DNA of 64,000 nt from Colias croceus (lineage: Eukaryota > Arthropoda > Insecta > Lepidoptera > Pieridae), in contig NC_059538.1 in the NCBI RefSeq assembly GCF_905220415.1, positions 7,564,001-7,628,000 of the forward strand, in the 5' to 3' direction. The position numbers and the translations under genes were made by a program. Under the pieces are notes generated by a model. That model was given only the letters and a program-made list of their open reading frames with translations. It was not told the origin of the DNA and made no database searches. Positions 45,801 through 56,532 of this stretch are shown piece by piece. Position 1 is the first letter of the stretch; every line of letters begins with the position of its first letter.

Positions 45801-48800
45801 GCAAAAGTCGTCAATTTCGTAAACCGAGGTCCAAAAGTAGTCAGTTGAGAAATTGAGATCATCCAAAAAAACAGCGCACAAGAAAGAACACACCAACCGA
45901 ACCGAAACAAACAATGCCAAGTGGCAACCAACGAAACGCAATCTGTATCTATCAGCTGTCAGTCCAGTTCAGTGTGACCAACACCAAATTTTAAATACCT
46001 CTCAAAAAATCGTTGCTTGTTTTCGGATGTATTATTTATTATCTGCAATACCTGGGAGGGATGATTACAGAAATATAGAAAGTATTTGATTAAACTGAGA
46101 AAAAAATTACTTGTTTGTGTTGTTGCTCGTTTTAATTGTTTTTTTATGTAAGTACAAAAAAAAATTAATGCCACTGCATGAATGTAACTTTGGAGTACCT
46201 AATAAGATCTTGCAATCAAATATTCACACAATCCCGCAAGTTTTACTACAATTCATTTTTCGTATGAAAACGATCAATACATTAGGTACCTATTATAGGC
46301 CGCTACAGGAACGCAGTTTGTAAATAACGGCTCGAACCCATTTACAGCGAAAATTAAAGTTCTCGAAAAAAAATTGATAATTATTTCGCTGATAACTTTG
46401 CTTTGTGTCAAACTTCAATAAAAAAGCGTTCCTTTTCACAAAACTTAACATTTTTTATACTGCAAAGACTATTAAAAGCGTGAAGAGTATCGTAAAAACG
46501 TCTGTAGTGCCATCTATTGTTCGGTTAGCATCGCCAAATCGGACTGAGAATAACTTGTTTATAGTAGTTTCATGAGATGGCGTTGTTTAAATATAAACTT
46601 TTCTGTAAAATTAGTTAAAATCGAGCGAAAATGAAATTAAATAGGTAGGTTCCATTTACAAAAGTATGTAAAAAATTATAAAAAGCAATGAAATTGCAAT
46701 TAAATCTAATTTTATTTTTTGCTGGTTAAAATGATACACTTATCGGCATCTATTGGTAGTCGGATGGCATTAATCCTGTTTTGTATGTAATGAACCAGAC
46801 ATGCTTGTAGTGTACTGTATAACTATCGGTTTAAATGTGTGGGTTTGGCGACACTGGTTTTCATACTAATTATGACATTAAAGGTACAAGTCCGAGACGG
46901 GCCGCAGACCGCAAACTGCAACCGCAAACTGCAAGCGACAGCACTTGTTTCTATGAACATCTATGAAATTGATTCCAAGCGCGGCGACACTGCTGCCTGC
47001 AGACGCAACGAGAAGCGATTCATAGATGTTCATAGAAACAAGTGTTGTCGCTTGCAGTTTGCGGTTGCAGTTTGCGGTCTGCGGCCCGTCTCGGACTTGT
47101 ACCTTAAAGCACTTCTATTTGTTTTTACTGTTCTGTGAGTATACCGTATTTCAATTTCTTATCTGTGAGAACATATTATACTTTATAGAAGTCGTTTATT
47201 GATCAAGTTTTTGACCAAATCTCCAATTATACATTCTACTCCATTTTTTCTATAATTATCCCCCCCCTTTCAGGTAGTTAATAAAGACGATTTTTAACGT
47301 ATATTTAACGTTTTAAAGTATACTTACAATCATCGGGTTGCGTGGATAGTAGGGTGGTGTGCACACGGTACTTGTACTTGAAGGCGAGGGTGGGTAATAA
47401 CGCGCCACGCACCAGCTCAGAGTCAACTGCCGTCCAGCATACTAGCACGTCGAATTCCTTTTCCATCACTGCACATACAGATTACAAACATAAAATAAAA
47501 CGTTTATACACTCAAATCTTAACAACAATCAAAAAAATGTTAGCAGAGTAACCTTCGATATATTTCGGTCAATACATTTACATCATTTGGACACTTAAAT
47601 TTTGCACACAATAAATTATTATCGAGTATTTGAATGGCCATACGTTGAAAGGTCAACATAGTCTAAAAATTGGTTATTTTATACAACTAATTTAGGACTA
47701 CCAAAATCATCAATAACAAATTCATTTAATCAATAGTGTTTAGAAACTTTATTGTTGGTTTACACAATCAAAAAAGGTTAACTAAAAATCATTGACTATA
47801 TAAAAAGCAACATTGGTTTACAGTCTACACAATCATGAATCACATAAAGGTAAAAAGTCAGGTCACCCCTAGCGCGATGCGCAGCGGCCGCAGCACGTGC
47901 CCTCGCGTGCCGTGCGGCGAGCAGCAGGCGCGGCGTGTAGCGGCGGTGCAGCACGAGCGCGCTGGCCAGCAGCAGCGCGGCCGCCGCGCCGCCCAGCGCC
48001 AGCGCGCGCCAGCGCGGGCCCGCGCCGCCGCACCACGCCTCCGCGCCCCACTCGCCGTCTGCACACACACACGCGTTATAACTTATACACGAGACACCCC
48101 ATGGGCCATGCTCCTTGTATCATACTCAGAAATCAGGCTCTGAAGTCTGAACAAACAATTGCAAACATTTGCAAGTGGGAGTCGAGCATGCTTCGTCACG
48201 AATTGGGCCACACTCGCACAGGGGAAGGTACCACACCCTCACAGAATATCGGCGCCATAGTGACAGTTTACTGTCGCGTTCCGTACGGTGAGTGAGGGGT
48301 CCGGAGGCCCACATCCCTTCCCATCCCCTACCCATCCTCTCCTTCCCTAACCTCATTCCCTCCCATCCTCGCCCTTTCTACCTAACTCCTCCCAAATCCC
48401 TTTGAGGACAGCAACACATCCACTTCCTAGTGGAGTGGATGCTTATGGGCGGCATTTATCGCTTAACACCAGGCGACGCGTCTGCTCGTTTGCTATCCTA
48501 TAGCATAAAAAAAAATCTGAACACACGTCTATGAGCTCTTTTTATCTCTCTACCTCCGAACACACACACTACGTGTACACAAGCACGCACGTTTTACATG
48601 TTTATATAGTTCATGCTCTTTATATCATACCTTATAAAGGCTCTGAACATGGAGTATGGACACTTAAACACATGGTCACGCTACACTTTTCTTCTATCAT
48701 TGTCGCCTCACTGACCGTTTGCACACACACACGCACTTTATATTTTACATTCTCCTTATACCAAACTCGCTTCTATACGTGTAAAATAGGTGACCCACAA

Positions 48801-51800
48801 CATGCCCTTGTGCTGTGCACTCTTGGTATCTTGCTCCCAACACACAATCTACACATTCACCCAATCTGTTACACGTATCAACATTCTGTACACACACACA
48901 CGTTTTTTGATATCCACTAAATTCTCCTTGTACTCTTTTCAAAAACACGTAACATTTTACACGTCCATGCTCTCTTTGTCAAAAAGGCGACGCTCTTTTC
49001 ACAATACACTTGAAAAATGCCAAACTAAAACAGTAGTTAGTTATGAATATCAAATGCACTACGAACACAAGTTACACGACTAACGTTAAGCCCCCTATAA
49101 GCTCAGAAGCGTGCTCGAATTCAAATTACTCATATTTGCAGAAGAATAAAAATATATTACATTTTTCTTTAGATATTTAATATTTACTCATACAATTGTT
49201 AAGTGTTTTCACATGTAACTTCCATTATTAAAGTCTTCAATCTAAAGTGAAACTATTTTTATTTATTTATTCATACAGATTATTAGTTATTATCATTTCT
49301 GATATTCAAACTTTTCCATATTCTAAATGTTATGTTAACCTCTGCTGTTGACAACCTTTTAAGTGTCTAAACATTTGTACAGTACAACAAACACGCTAGC
49401 ATATAACCAAAAAGTCTCACTTTTATAGTGCACGGTGACGTAATTCCTGAAGACCACATCGTTGCTATGCACCACGCACACGTACGTTCCGTAGTCCTGC
49501 ACGGACAGCTGGTCGATGTTCAGATACGAGCCGATAATGTCTTCCACGTCCTCCCTGAAAATAACCAAATATCACACACGGCACGCAAACAATAAGGATT
49601 TACTCTTGGAACTGATATCTGAGTTGCGTCACACATGATATAAACTTCTCAGAAAGAAACGTGTTGCTGGAAGTCGTGATTGTAAAGCTATGAATTTCGT
49701 TGCGTGGAAATTGTATTGCAGCGGCATTTTAATATTCAATATCGCTATGACACGATTCCATTAATGAAAAATTAGAATTCTATAAATAAGTTATTGACCA
49801 CGTCCACAATGGGCAAATGTTTATGTACAAATAATGCGTGCACTATTTCGATTCTTTTGACAATAATAAATAAATAATTACTTAACCACTTTTTTATTTG
49901 GTATATTATACCAAATAAAATCATACTATGTAACAAACTGGGATAATTTCCAATTTCCAGGTACGTTTTAAATGTTGATATTAAATTTTAATGCGAAAAA
50001 GCTATATAGGTATAATGTATATAATTATTTAAACAAAAACATAAACCGCTTTCCATTCCTCAGAACAGGACCGAATTCAAATGGGATCACACGCGGGCAG
50101 AACCAGATTTAAAATAGACATAATTAAAATCGGTTCATCCAGTCCAACGCTATGAGGTAGAAACCCTCCTCTTTCCGGAATCGGTTGAAAACGTTGAAAA
50201 TTCATCATAGATGCACTAGTGCATTCTACGAACAGGGTTCCTTTAAAACAATTAAACTTCCCTGTACTTGTATACAAGTTTCGCTGCGACACCAACTTCC
50301 TCGCATATTCCCTTTTCGCAAGTTGCCCTGTGACCTGACAACCTTTCGAATCGTGGAATTTATTCTCTTTGCTTCACGTTATGAGATGTATATATATTTG
50401 TCATAACTTTTTAATCTGGATATGATACTGACGCATTTTAGTATGTATTAGTGAATCTTGAATTAACATTGGCACATATTTGCATCCTTGGGGATTACCC
50501 AATAACCCTTTTTCTAATACGATACATAAGTTTTCCTCTTTAGGAAGATGAACTACTCAATGACGACTTATTGTTTCGGAAGCTGTAGAATGAGGTAAAC
50601 ACACAACTATTTGAACTTGGTTTAAATATGTGGTCAATTACCATCTATGTAAAGTAAGCTATGTCTAAAAGTCGATTTAATTAATGTCAGATCACTTGGA
50701 TCAGGTCGTCAGTCAGGCATTGTACTATCGGGTAGCTAGCTATAAAGAAATCTAGAAGTGTCGTGACTGTTAAATCTGTATTAGATAAACATAATATAAT
50801 TCAAATACGCAATCCATATAGAAGTCAACAAATATTGATTATACTATGTAGTAATGCACTCATGGATATGTGTCAATACATGTTAAATCATAACATTTTT
50901 AAGAACTTCCCATTCAACCAGCAAATATTAATTACCTTGTTGTTTTTACTTCATTTTGCGAAGCCAATAGTTCACCTTCAGTCCCATTGGGCCACACTTT
51001 TAGCCACCGGAGATCACTTCGAGCGTCGGCCAAATACGAGCGACCTATAATAAATTAAATTCTATATTATTAATATCTCATATCAATTACGTTCATTTCT
51101 TTTTTTTTCATACTTACTAATATTTACGCAAAAACATCAATTCTTTAATTAATTGCTCGTTATATCGATATCGATAATTAAACTTGTTTTGTTTGATAAG
51201 AATAATGACATGGAGAAACAATTTAAATTCTTATAACGTGATAAAAACTCGTCTTTATTGCAGCAATACGAATTTGTAAACAAAAGTAAGTAAACAAGAA
51301 GGAGCAGTAAGAACTTCATTAAGTTTTATACGACTAACTGGAATAACTTGCTTAAAAATGTATCTCGGTAAATAAGACTGCCATTGCTTTCAAAGAATAA
51401 TTTATGATGAAGTATAGATATGTAGGTAATAATCTCTTGTAGTCTGACAAAACTTTTAATGAAAATCAAATCAATCTTACACCTGGAAGTATACTAATCT
51501 ACTTAGCTTTTTGTATATAGAACTTCGGCATTTAAATCTGAATTATAGGTTTCTTATGTAGAGAGTTGTAGAGGGTAAAAAATTCATTCGCGGTCAACCT
51601 TATTTTCCGATAATAGTTTACATTTACATCGATAAGACTTCAGCAACTAACGGAAGACCTTGTTGTTTTCCTCACTGCTACGCATAAATTGCTTTTTGCT
51701 GTACAAGAAAATGAAATCAATAAATTGTGAGCGAACTGTTGAACAATACAAAAATCAACCTTTTCAACTCAACTTTCAACTCGGGTAACGGTTATTCATC

Positions 51801-54800
51801 CATTAATCCCACTTACCACCCAACCATAACGGGTTGTCAAAACGGACACATGTTTCAGAAAATATCAAGAGTGAAATTTCATAGTCCTTACCGATGAGCG
51901 CTTCGCAGAAAAGCCGCAATTTGCTCCCTTCCTCCACCCACTGGTCCTTTGAAATGAACATTGTTTGTGGCGCGTCCGTCGGTTTTTCTGTGAAACGAAA
52001 ATTGAGCTCATTGCGGGAATGATTCGGATATTTTCCCCGAACGACCAGCTGCAGCGCAGTGAAAAAATCTCGTTTAAAATGTAGCAGATCGTTTAAGATG
52101 CTGTTGAACCATAATTAAAGCTCTTTAAAGAGAAATTTAAATAATATGTTTTAAATTACTTATTACTTATATTAAAATAAATCTACACAGTGAAAAAGTA
52201 CTATGTACTAAATTTTATTTGAATCTACGTTGTCTCTGTTACTATTTCTCACAACTTTCTACGGAGTACAGAGCATATACATAGTTATGATGGATGAAGG
52301 TTCCACACTAGAATTCTATTGATACATCTATACTTTCTCTTCATTTCTACGAAGCAAGATATCTATGGATACCTACGTCTTATTAATCTGATTTAGTCTC
52401 AGACTCAATGACACAAAACATATAGGGTAATTGCGCTGGTTTGCCGTCCAGCTTCTGTTTTCGTCCATTTGACTGACCTGCTACAATCACGTGCGTAAAA
52501 CTTGAATACAAACCTACCTTCCCGCGCAAGTTTGCACTTTTTACGGTCCATAATGTTTAAGCAACAGTACTATCAACATGAAAATTTGATTTGACTAGAA
52601 GAGAGTTCAAAAAATTAACGTAAAAGTGGCCGCTTCGCATCCGTACCTTGCAGATGTCATCGCGCGAGAGAAAAATTTGCCGGCGAGAAAAGTTCATGGT
52701 AAGCTAAATCACTGTTTTAGCTAGTTTACGTAATGTTTTTGGTACGTATGTTTATTTATAAGCATAATAAACGCAATTATAAGTGTTTATCATACTTTTT
52801 TATAATACTTTTCGAAATATTAAGTGGACGGATACTAGGTTACCAAATTCTCAAAATATTTGGTTTTCGTCCAAGTGGACGGAAACTCAAACAGCTACGT
52901 GAATATTTGTTAGGGTCATTTTACTTTATCGGACCTTTAAAATACTGAATAGTTTCTCCCGAAGTGATCTTTATTGCTATTAGTTTAGTTTTTTTGGTTT
53001 CCGTCCACTGCTATGTCAGTGCTGCCAAAATAAAAAAATATTTAAAGAAGTGGACGAAAACTAAATTAAGCTTTAAATGTTTTAGTTTTCGTCCATGAAT
53101 GAGTATTGGAGTAGACAAAAATTAAATATAGCTATTCTTTTGCATTACTTTTCGTCTATTTTTACGTATTGAAAAGTTTTCTATTCAGTATCTTCCTTAT
53201 AAATAATTGGTGAGGGCCAGAGTGTTGTAGGTACTTAATATTGTCATTCATTCAGTCATGTATCATTCTCCTTATGTGAAGTAGAGTCAATTATTCGTAG
53301 CATAAATGGGGGTAGGTCAGACATAATACACTGTATTTTTCTTGATTATCATTCACTTGAGTATCATCTTTTATTCTAGGTCTGTTTTGCCAATGCAGTA
53401 TTTTTTATTATACTTACTCAACGTATCCTCAGAAAGATCTTATTGTTTTTAGATGGCCTCGAAGGAGTCTAAGAAATCTAGAAAAAAAAAAGACGCTGCG
53501 TACACTGAAGATTCTGTAGCTAAAACTTATTATTATGGCTGTGTGTGTATAGTACGTTTCATTTGATAAAGAAAGTATTAGAATGAAAATTTTTGTTGTT
53601 AGAATGAATATTTCTGTTTTTTGATGTTATTTCTTAGTCCTGTAATTATTACTTGTTTCATTTAAATTGTAAGGAACGCATTCCTTTCTTTATTACGAAT
53701 GATTATACAGTCATCACTAACGCCTATAAGGACTGCCAAGTGCTACATAGATCTCAGTGTTGACTAGTTATATTGATTATTATTAGTAAAACCACAAGTA
53801 AAACTAAACCTGTAAGGTAGTGAGAAATTGTAATGTTAATTAAATAAACGTATATATTTACCTGTAATTGATTTTTAACTTAATAGTTGACCTACCCTCC
53901 TTTTTCTACACGGTGGTCGAAAACTAGCTTACACTAGGACGAAAACCAGTTTTTTTGGACGAAAACTAGCATTTACCCTACTTTTGCAGAAAATAATTTA
54001 AGTAAAAAGATACATCAAAATGATTTATTTTCCCTTAATATTATCTTAAAGAAGACTATATAAGGACTTAAAAAAAATATTATATGTTTAAGGAAGGGTG
54101 CTCCAAAATATTTATTTCGTATCACAAAGTTGGCAACTCCTATAATTGGACGAAAACCAGCGCAATGACCCTATGCACATATTGCTTTATGTTGCTTTAT
54201 CATTGGCCTTTTTAGTATTGCTTCATAAAATGCTTATCAATTCGATATAGTAGAATTCAAATTTCAAAACATATTTTCCTTGTTTAGGTATTGCATTGGT
54301 GGATATAGTTAATATTAGTGCTGATTTAAACAGGGTCAGTAGACAAGTCAGTCGCCAATTTTGGCGCCGCGACTGACTTTAACTGTTTACATTGACTTCA
54401 AATCTGTTTACACAGGGTTTTTTTCGGGTCAGCACTGATTTGCCTCGAATTTGTAGTCAGTTACTGACCCTGCGTAAATCAGCACTTATTTTAAATTTCA
54501 TTCATACAATCATAGAGATGACTAGAACAACTAAACGATCAATTTTCAGGGGACTTTCAGGAAGAGATAACTGATGTTCTATGTACCTTACCTTTAAATA
54601 TTCTCATTTATAACCAACGTTAATTACTATAAAGTATAAACTAACCTAATAAGGTGAGTTTGAGCCGACTTTAAAACATCAAACAAACGGTCAACTACCA
54701 TAATATGAAAATACGAACATGCGTTATTAACAAATTTAACTCAAACTCAAGCTCTAATCATTTATTGCATACGAAATATACATTTGGTTATATAAAATTT

Positions 54801-54995
54801 AAGTTGGACTTACCCAGTATATCCAGTCTGATGGTGTGCGTCTCGCTGTGTGTTTCATTGCTGAGTCGGCAGGTGTAGTTGCCGGAGTCCGTGCGGGCCG
54901 CGTGCCGGGTGTACAGCGTCTGGTTCGCCGCCTCGGGGTACAAGATCAGGTTCGACACACCAGCTGACCAGGGGTACGCTACGCCGTCTTTGAAC
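36754..54995 (-). CDS. IL-1 receptor-like Ig-TIR transmembrane receptor, 9 exons, 5' end missing
   Basis: Exons in gene order: 54995-54814, 51987-51892, 51044-50936, 49554-49421, 48058-47867, 47468-47328, 39431-39283, 39071-38898, 36828-36754. All phases join; from the second exon on there are 355 codons plus stop. The layout is: end of one Ig domain, a complete second Ig domain (LFCEA ... DYGTYVC), one transmembrane helix, a TIR domain of about 140 residues, and a Pro-rich tail. In vertebrates this plan belongs to the IL-1R/IL1RAP/IL1RAPL/SIGIRR family, which signals through TIR contacts or, for IL1RAPL, acts in synapse formation. The TIR is diverged: box 1 reads FDVLVCW and no RDxxPG box 2 is visible, so classical MyD88-type signalling is doubtful. 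Signal peptide and earlier Ig exons are expected upstream of 55000 on this strand but were not found. One intron (47327-39432) is filled with transposons. Confidence 0.85.
37040..37200 (-). mobile_element. LINE-like tail, - orientation
   Basis: It begins (TTTA)n on the + strand and holds CTAATCTAGCACAGAGGGCG and AAAGAGTGATCTCTTCCAGG, a combination common in lepidopteran non-LTR repeats. Confidence 0.45.
37836..37852. repeat. (GT)n microsatellite
   Basis: A run of GT after ATGCGTGTG; close to the 79-bp minisatellite, whose units also carry GTGTGTATGTATGCGTGT. Confidence 0.7.
38068..38935. repeat. 79-bp minisatellite, 11 copies, duplicating exon end and splice donor
   Basis: Eleven copies of a 79-bp unit with exact spacing (the CTCAC donor core recurs at 38893, 38814 and so on every 79 bases down to 38103). 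Units are identical except for a T/A change after GTGTGTG and one GCAAGG variant (38601). On the - strand each unit holds the Pro-rich exon end (CCCCAGCCCCCGCAGCCGCC) followed by GTGAGTACAC, then a CA/TA-rich stretch. Long open frames across it on both strands are by-products of the repeat. Confidence 0.95.
38898..39071 (-). CDS. Ig-TIR receptor exon: end of TIR domain, Pro-rich end within a minisatellite
   Basis: 58 codons, phase 0 at both ends. It encodes DLPKLKREAKDGGSRFVEVL, RRSRLIAWRHVHDRAFWTAL and RLALPLPPPAAPQPPQPP. HDRAFWTALRLALP matches TIR box 3 (FW..L...LP). The last codons and the donor (CCC|GTGAGTAC) are the first unit of an 11-copy 79-bp repeat running on at 38068-38935, so ten further identical donors follow. 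Confidence 0.85.
39283..39431 (-). CDS. Ig-TIR receptor exon: middle of TIR domain
   Basis: It encodes YKEIVGEASRCRSVVAVVSP, then AQYASPHQLLTALCQLRALP and HPPVVVLLQ. EA SRCRSVVAVVSP aligns by eye with the I..C.RLI.V.SP strand of IL-1R TIR domains, and PVVVLLQ with the next core strand. Phase 1 in (GTTATGTAG), phase 0 out (CAG|GTACAC). Confidence 0.83.
39843..40115. mobile_element. GC-rich MITE-like element
   Basis: CATACTACACTGCGCGGTTT (39849) and, on the other strand, GATACTATACGAGCGGTTTT (40121 region) are imperfect inverted ends continuing CCCG. The open frames across it have no known similarity. Confidence 0.45.
40392..40531 (-). mobile_element. Uninterrupted copy of the AAAGTGAAACT MITE (empty site)
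   Basis: Reverse-oriented relative of 2438-3063 lacking the hAT-like insert; at the equivalent point it reads ATTTAACTAAAA. Homology extends outside the motif to the GTGGTTTCATAAAACCAC segment ending about 40565. Confidence 0.75.
40570..42147. other. Receptor TIR intron, mostly unrecognised
   Basis: Only the hairpin at 41594-41624 stands out. ACTGGACTGATTTGAAAAAT near 41660 resembles the inside of Helitron-like elements, so a decayed copy is likely. Confidence 0.4.
41594..41624. repeat. Perfect 13-bp hairpin, 5-base loop
   Basis: CATGGACCCAATA and its complement around GAGTG. Confidence 0.85.
42148..42844. mobile_element. Fold-back element with ~200-bp inverted arms
   Basis: The left arm starts GTGCGTGAGTCAGTAACGTA at 42148 and its reverse complement ends at 42844. 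The arms run to about 42360 and from about 42640, and include an inverted GGGGTTTTAGTATG ... CATACTAAAACCCC core and matching G- and C-runs. The central 280 bp are unique. It lies about 240 bp from the 3' end of the P-element transposase; whether it belongs to that element is unknown. Confidence 0.75.
43080..45743 (-). pseudogene. Decayed P-element (THAP domain) transposase
   Basis: The start codon at 45743 opens a THAP zinc finger: MAPGRKCAYFGCNN, MFRFPINDKSRLKLWLDNAG, then, across an intact GT-AG intron (45625-45523), LTEDELYNRFICEVHF and the AVPK box. Cysteines C-x4-C and C-x2-H fit the C2CH fold. The RNase H-like domain follows, with VVCFDEMSI, CDQGT and DVPHIMKNLRNN as in P-element/THAP9 transposases, then TYRLNQDIIENLFG and NRNPTAKQLRAVFRN, and a C-terminal region with SYFAGYLGKKCFEKYRCDQC. 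It is broken by two in-frame TAA codons (44713-44711 and 44617-44615), a frameshift near 44340, and further frame breaks and a stop between 43735 and 43430. It sits inside the receptor's TIR intron in the same orientation as the host gene. Not autonomous now; it might have been recently, given how much frame survives. Confidence 0.88.
46883..47103. mobile_element. 221-bp fold-back MITE with TTAAA direct repeats
   Basis: Inverted arms of about 85 bases differ at one position (starting GGTACAAGTCCGAGACGGGC). They are flanked by TTAAA on both sides (46878-46882 and 47104-47108). The near-identity of the arms means recent insertion or strong arm correction. A TTAA-containing target suggests a piggyBac-type enzyme, but the flank is one base longer, so this is tentative. 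Confidence 0.8.
47328..47468 (-). CDS. Ig-TIR receptor exon: first part of TIR domain
   Basis: It encodes MEKEFDVLVCWTAVDSELVR, then LLPTLAFKYKYRVHTTLLST and QPDD, with W completed by the next exon. FDVLVCW takes the place of TIR box 1 (usually YDAF-like), and LPTLAFKYKYRVHTTL that of the LE...GYKLCI helix and strand. The BB-loop RDxxPG is absent. Donor GAT T|GTAAGT. Confidence 0.83.
47867..48058 (-). CDS. Ig-TIR receptor exon: juxtamembrane and transmembrane helix
   Basis: It encodes NGEWGAEAWCGGAGPRWRAL, the helix ALALGGAAAALLLASALVL and a basic tail (HRRYTPRLLLAARHARARAA). The positive residues after the helix fit an outside-in, type I orientation. Very GC-rich compared with its surroundings. 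Phase 1 at both ends (GTGTGTGTGCAG; AGG G|GTGACC). Confidence 0.82.
48290..48512 (+). mobile_element. LINE-like 3' tail
   Basis: It ends CAGGCGACGCGTCTGCTCGT, TTGCTATCCTATAGC and a poly-A run. The GTCTGCTCGTTTGC..CCTAT motif before A-run is typical of lepidopteran CR1/Jockey-type LINE tails. Upstream is a CCTTCCC-rich stretch. Confidence 0.5.
49421..49554 (-). CDS. Ig-TIR receptor exon: end of second Ig domain
   Basis: It encodes EDVEDIIGSYLNIDQLSVQD, YGTYVCVVHSNDVVFRNYVT and VHYK. Phase 2 in (GTTATTTTCAG), phase 1 out (AAA A|GTGAGA). L.I..L...D.GTYVC is the canonical end of an I-set/IL-1R Ig domain. Confidence 0.88.
50936..51044 (-). CDS. Ig-TIR receptor exon: middle of second Ig domain
   Basis: Between TTTATTATAG and AG|GTAATT (phase 1 in, 2 out). 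It encodes RSYLADARSDLRWLKVWPNG and TEGELLASQNEVKTT. LRWLKVWPNGTE provides the core tryptophan and a possible N-glycosylation site (NGT). Confidence 0.83.
51892..51987 (-). CDS. Ig-TIR receptor exon: start of second Ig domain
   Basis: Between CGTTTCACAG and ATC G|GTAAGG. It encodes KPTDAPQTMFISKDQWVEEG and SKLRLFCEALIG, with the B-strand cysteine. Phase 1 at both ends fits the exons on each side. Confidence 0.85.
52432..54174. mobile_element. 1.74-kb TIR element rich in GGACGAAAAC motifs
   Basis: The ends are ATAGGGTAATTGCGCTGGTT (52432) and, on the other strand, ATAGGGTCATTGCGCTGGTT (54174). Inside, TTTTCGTCCA or its complement GGACGAAAAC and near variants recur many times (for example near 52475, 52808, 52865, 53053, 53089, 53939, 53964, 54148). 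It contains exon-like scraps (52627-52695, 53453-53569) but no recognisable transposase. Target duplication is not clear. Confidence 0.65.
53453..53569 (+). other. Short basic open frame inside the 1.74-kb element
   Basis: A 38-codon frame after TATTGTTTTTAG begins MASKESKKSRKKKDAAYTED and ends in TGA. It could be a transposase first exon, a captured exon, or chance. The upstream stretch 52627-52695 reads VAASHPYLADVIAREKNLPA before GTAAGC, but the two do not join in frame. Not identified. Confidence 0.2.
54814..54995 (-). CDS. Ig-TIR receptor exon: second half of an Ig domain
   Basis: It encodes FKDGVAYPWSAGVSNLILYP, TLYTRHAARTDSGNYTCRLS and ETHTIRLDIL. DSGNYTC is the classic Ig F-strand cysteine motif. 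The acceptor CCCCAG at 54996 gives a split codon that would make W-F-K-D-G if the previous exon ends in TG; a second possible AG lies 16 bases upstream. The donor is CTG G|GTAAGT, phase 1. Confidence 0.8.
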
Positions 54996-54999
54996 CTGG

Positions 55000-56532
55000 G
55001 GAAACCGTCTTCTTTGAGCAATCGATGTTATATTGAACACTTGTACAGGCTAGAGTTTGGAAGGACGCGTTCCTTATGGGTACTTATTTGAATTCAGTAC
55101 AAGAAAATCGTAACAGCGAATAGTCAAAAGACTCAATTATAATTTACAGTAGCTACCAAAATGATTCTTTATACAAATATTAAAAACTTTATTACTGTTT
55201 TTATATTTGTAAATAAAATTAAGTGAAATGCAAATATGAAGTGCACAACAAATATTACGTTCGATTCTGATGATAAATTTTCTCAATTATGTATGTATCG
55301 TATCGTTTATTGGATAAACATGCGTTCATCGTATACGAATATAGTTAATATAATTGTGTCGTTCCGTACTACTGTGTTCCGTATTAATTTCGTAATCATT
55401 ACATATAGCGCGGCGTCGTAGGTAGAGCGGGCTGATACACGTGTTTTTATAATATCAGGGAGATTGTAATTTGCGATACGATCAATTCCACACATCTATT
55501 ACAGGAAACAATTCGCAGTAATGGCTAATGGAGCGCCGATCCGCTGGAAACGAGCAGCAGGCGGAGCGGGCGGCGGGCGGCGGCGCAGCGGCGGCCGACG
55601 GGCGATGCGACGTAATGCGACTGCAGCTGTCGATGACATGACATCCATTCCGCGAACAGGATCACGTTATTAAACTCTCGCTAACGAGGAAATCGTGACT
55701 TTCGAAGGCTTCGGACGACATCTGCGCACCGATTAATCTTCCCGCAACTCGCGTACATCTAAGAAACGCTAGCTAAATATTTATATTCCCATAATTCGGC
55801 GCGAACGGTACCAGCTGTAAATTGTTCAGGGAATGGATCTTTCGCAAACAAAACGTCGCGCGAAGCAACGATTCCTGCGAGTAGTAAAGTTCCGCGGGAG
55901 CCGTTTTTGAACGGTTTATAAAAGTAAAACAAACATTCGAGCGATGTTTCATCGCAAGGCCGCGTGAGGATCATTTCTCGGAATCGTCGAACGCAACCTG
56001 CTGAATTTCCACTAGATAATATTATGTTTCCATTTCGAGAACGCCTGGGGCGTTAATGAATTATTACTGTTTATTTGTAACGCATTAAAACTAATTTCGC
56101 TCACCCTACTTTGGATACATAATATACAGACTGTAGCTTTATTTCAGTAAACCATTTAAAAGCACTACCGAGTTGAAATTAAATAAAATGCTCTATAATT
56201 TATAAATGGATCCGGTTGAACATTGCGCTTCGGATAAAATTGCGGATACAACTTAGTTTTTTAAGGACGTATTTACAAATTGACGCGCATCAATTTTAGG
56301 TATTGAGTCTTACTACTACACGTGCACGGCTCACACACACATCGAAATGCGCGAAGCGGCGAAATTATGAGTAAACTGACACGACTTGATAATTGAGCTT
56401 ATTTTTATTGCTATGTTTTTTTTAACTTTACTTCGATTTGTAAAGTTTGTAACGTTGAATGGTCACAAAAGTAGATACCATTTATCTAATTTCATTGGAC
56501 AGTGATTGTTTGGTAAACAAGTACTTGCCGAA
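55000..56532. other. Upstream side of the receptor gene, with a GC-rich island
   Basis: GC-rich segment about 55530-55640 (GGCGGGCGGCGGCGCAGCGG) in otherwise AT-rich DNA. It could be an unseen 5' exon, promoter or conserved element; no coding frame was assigned. Confidence 0.35.
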
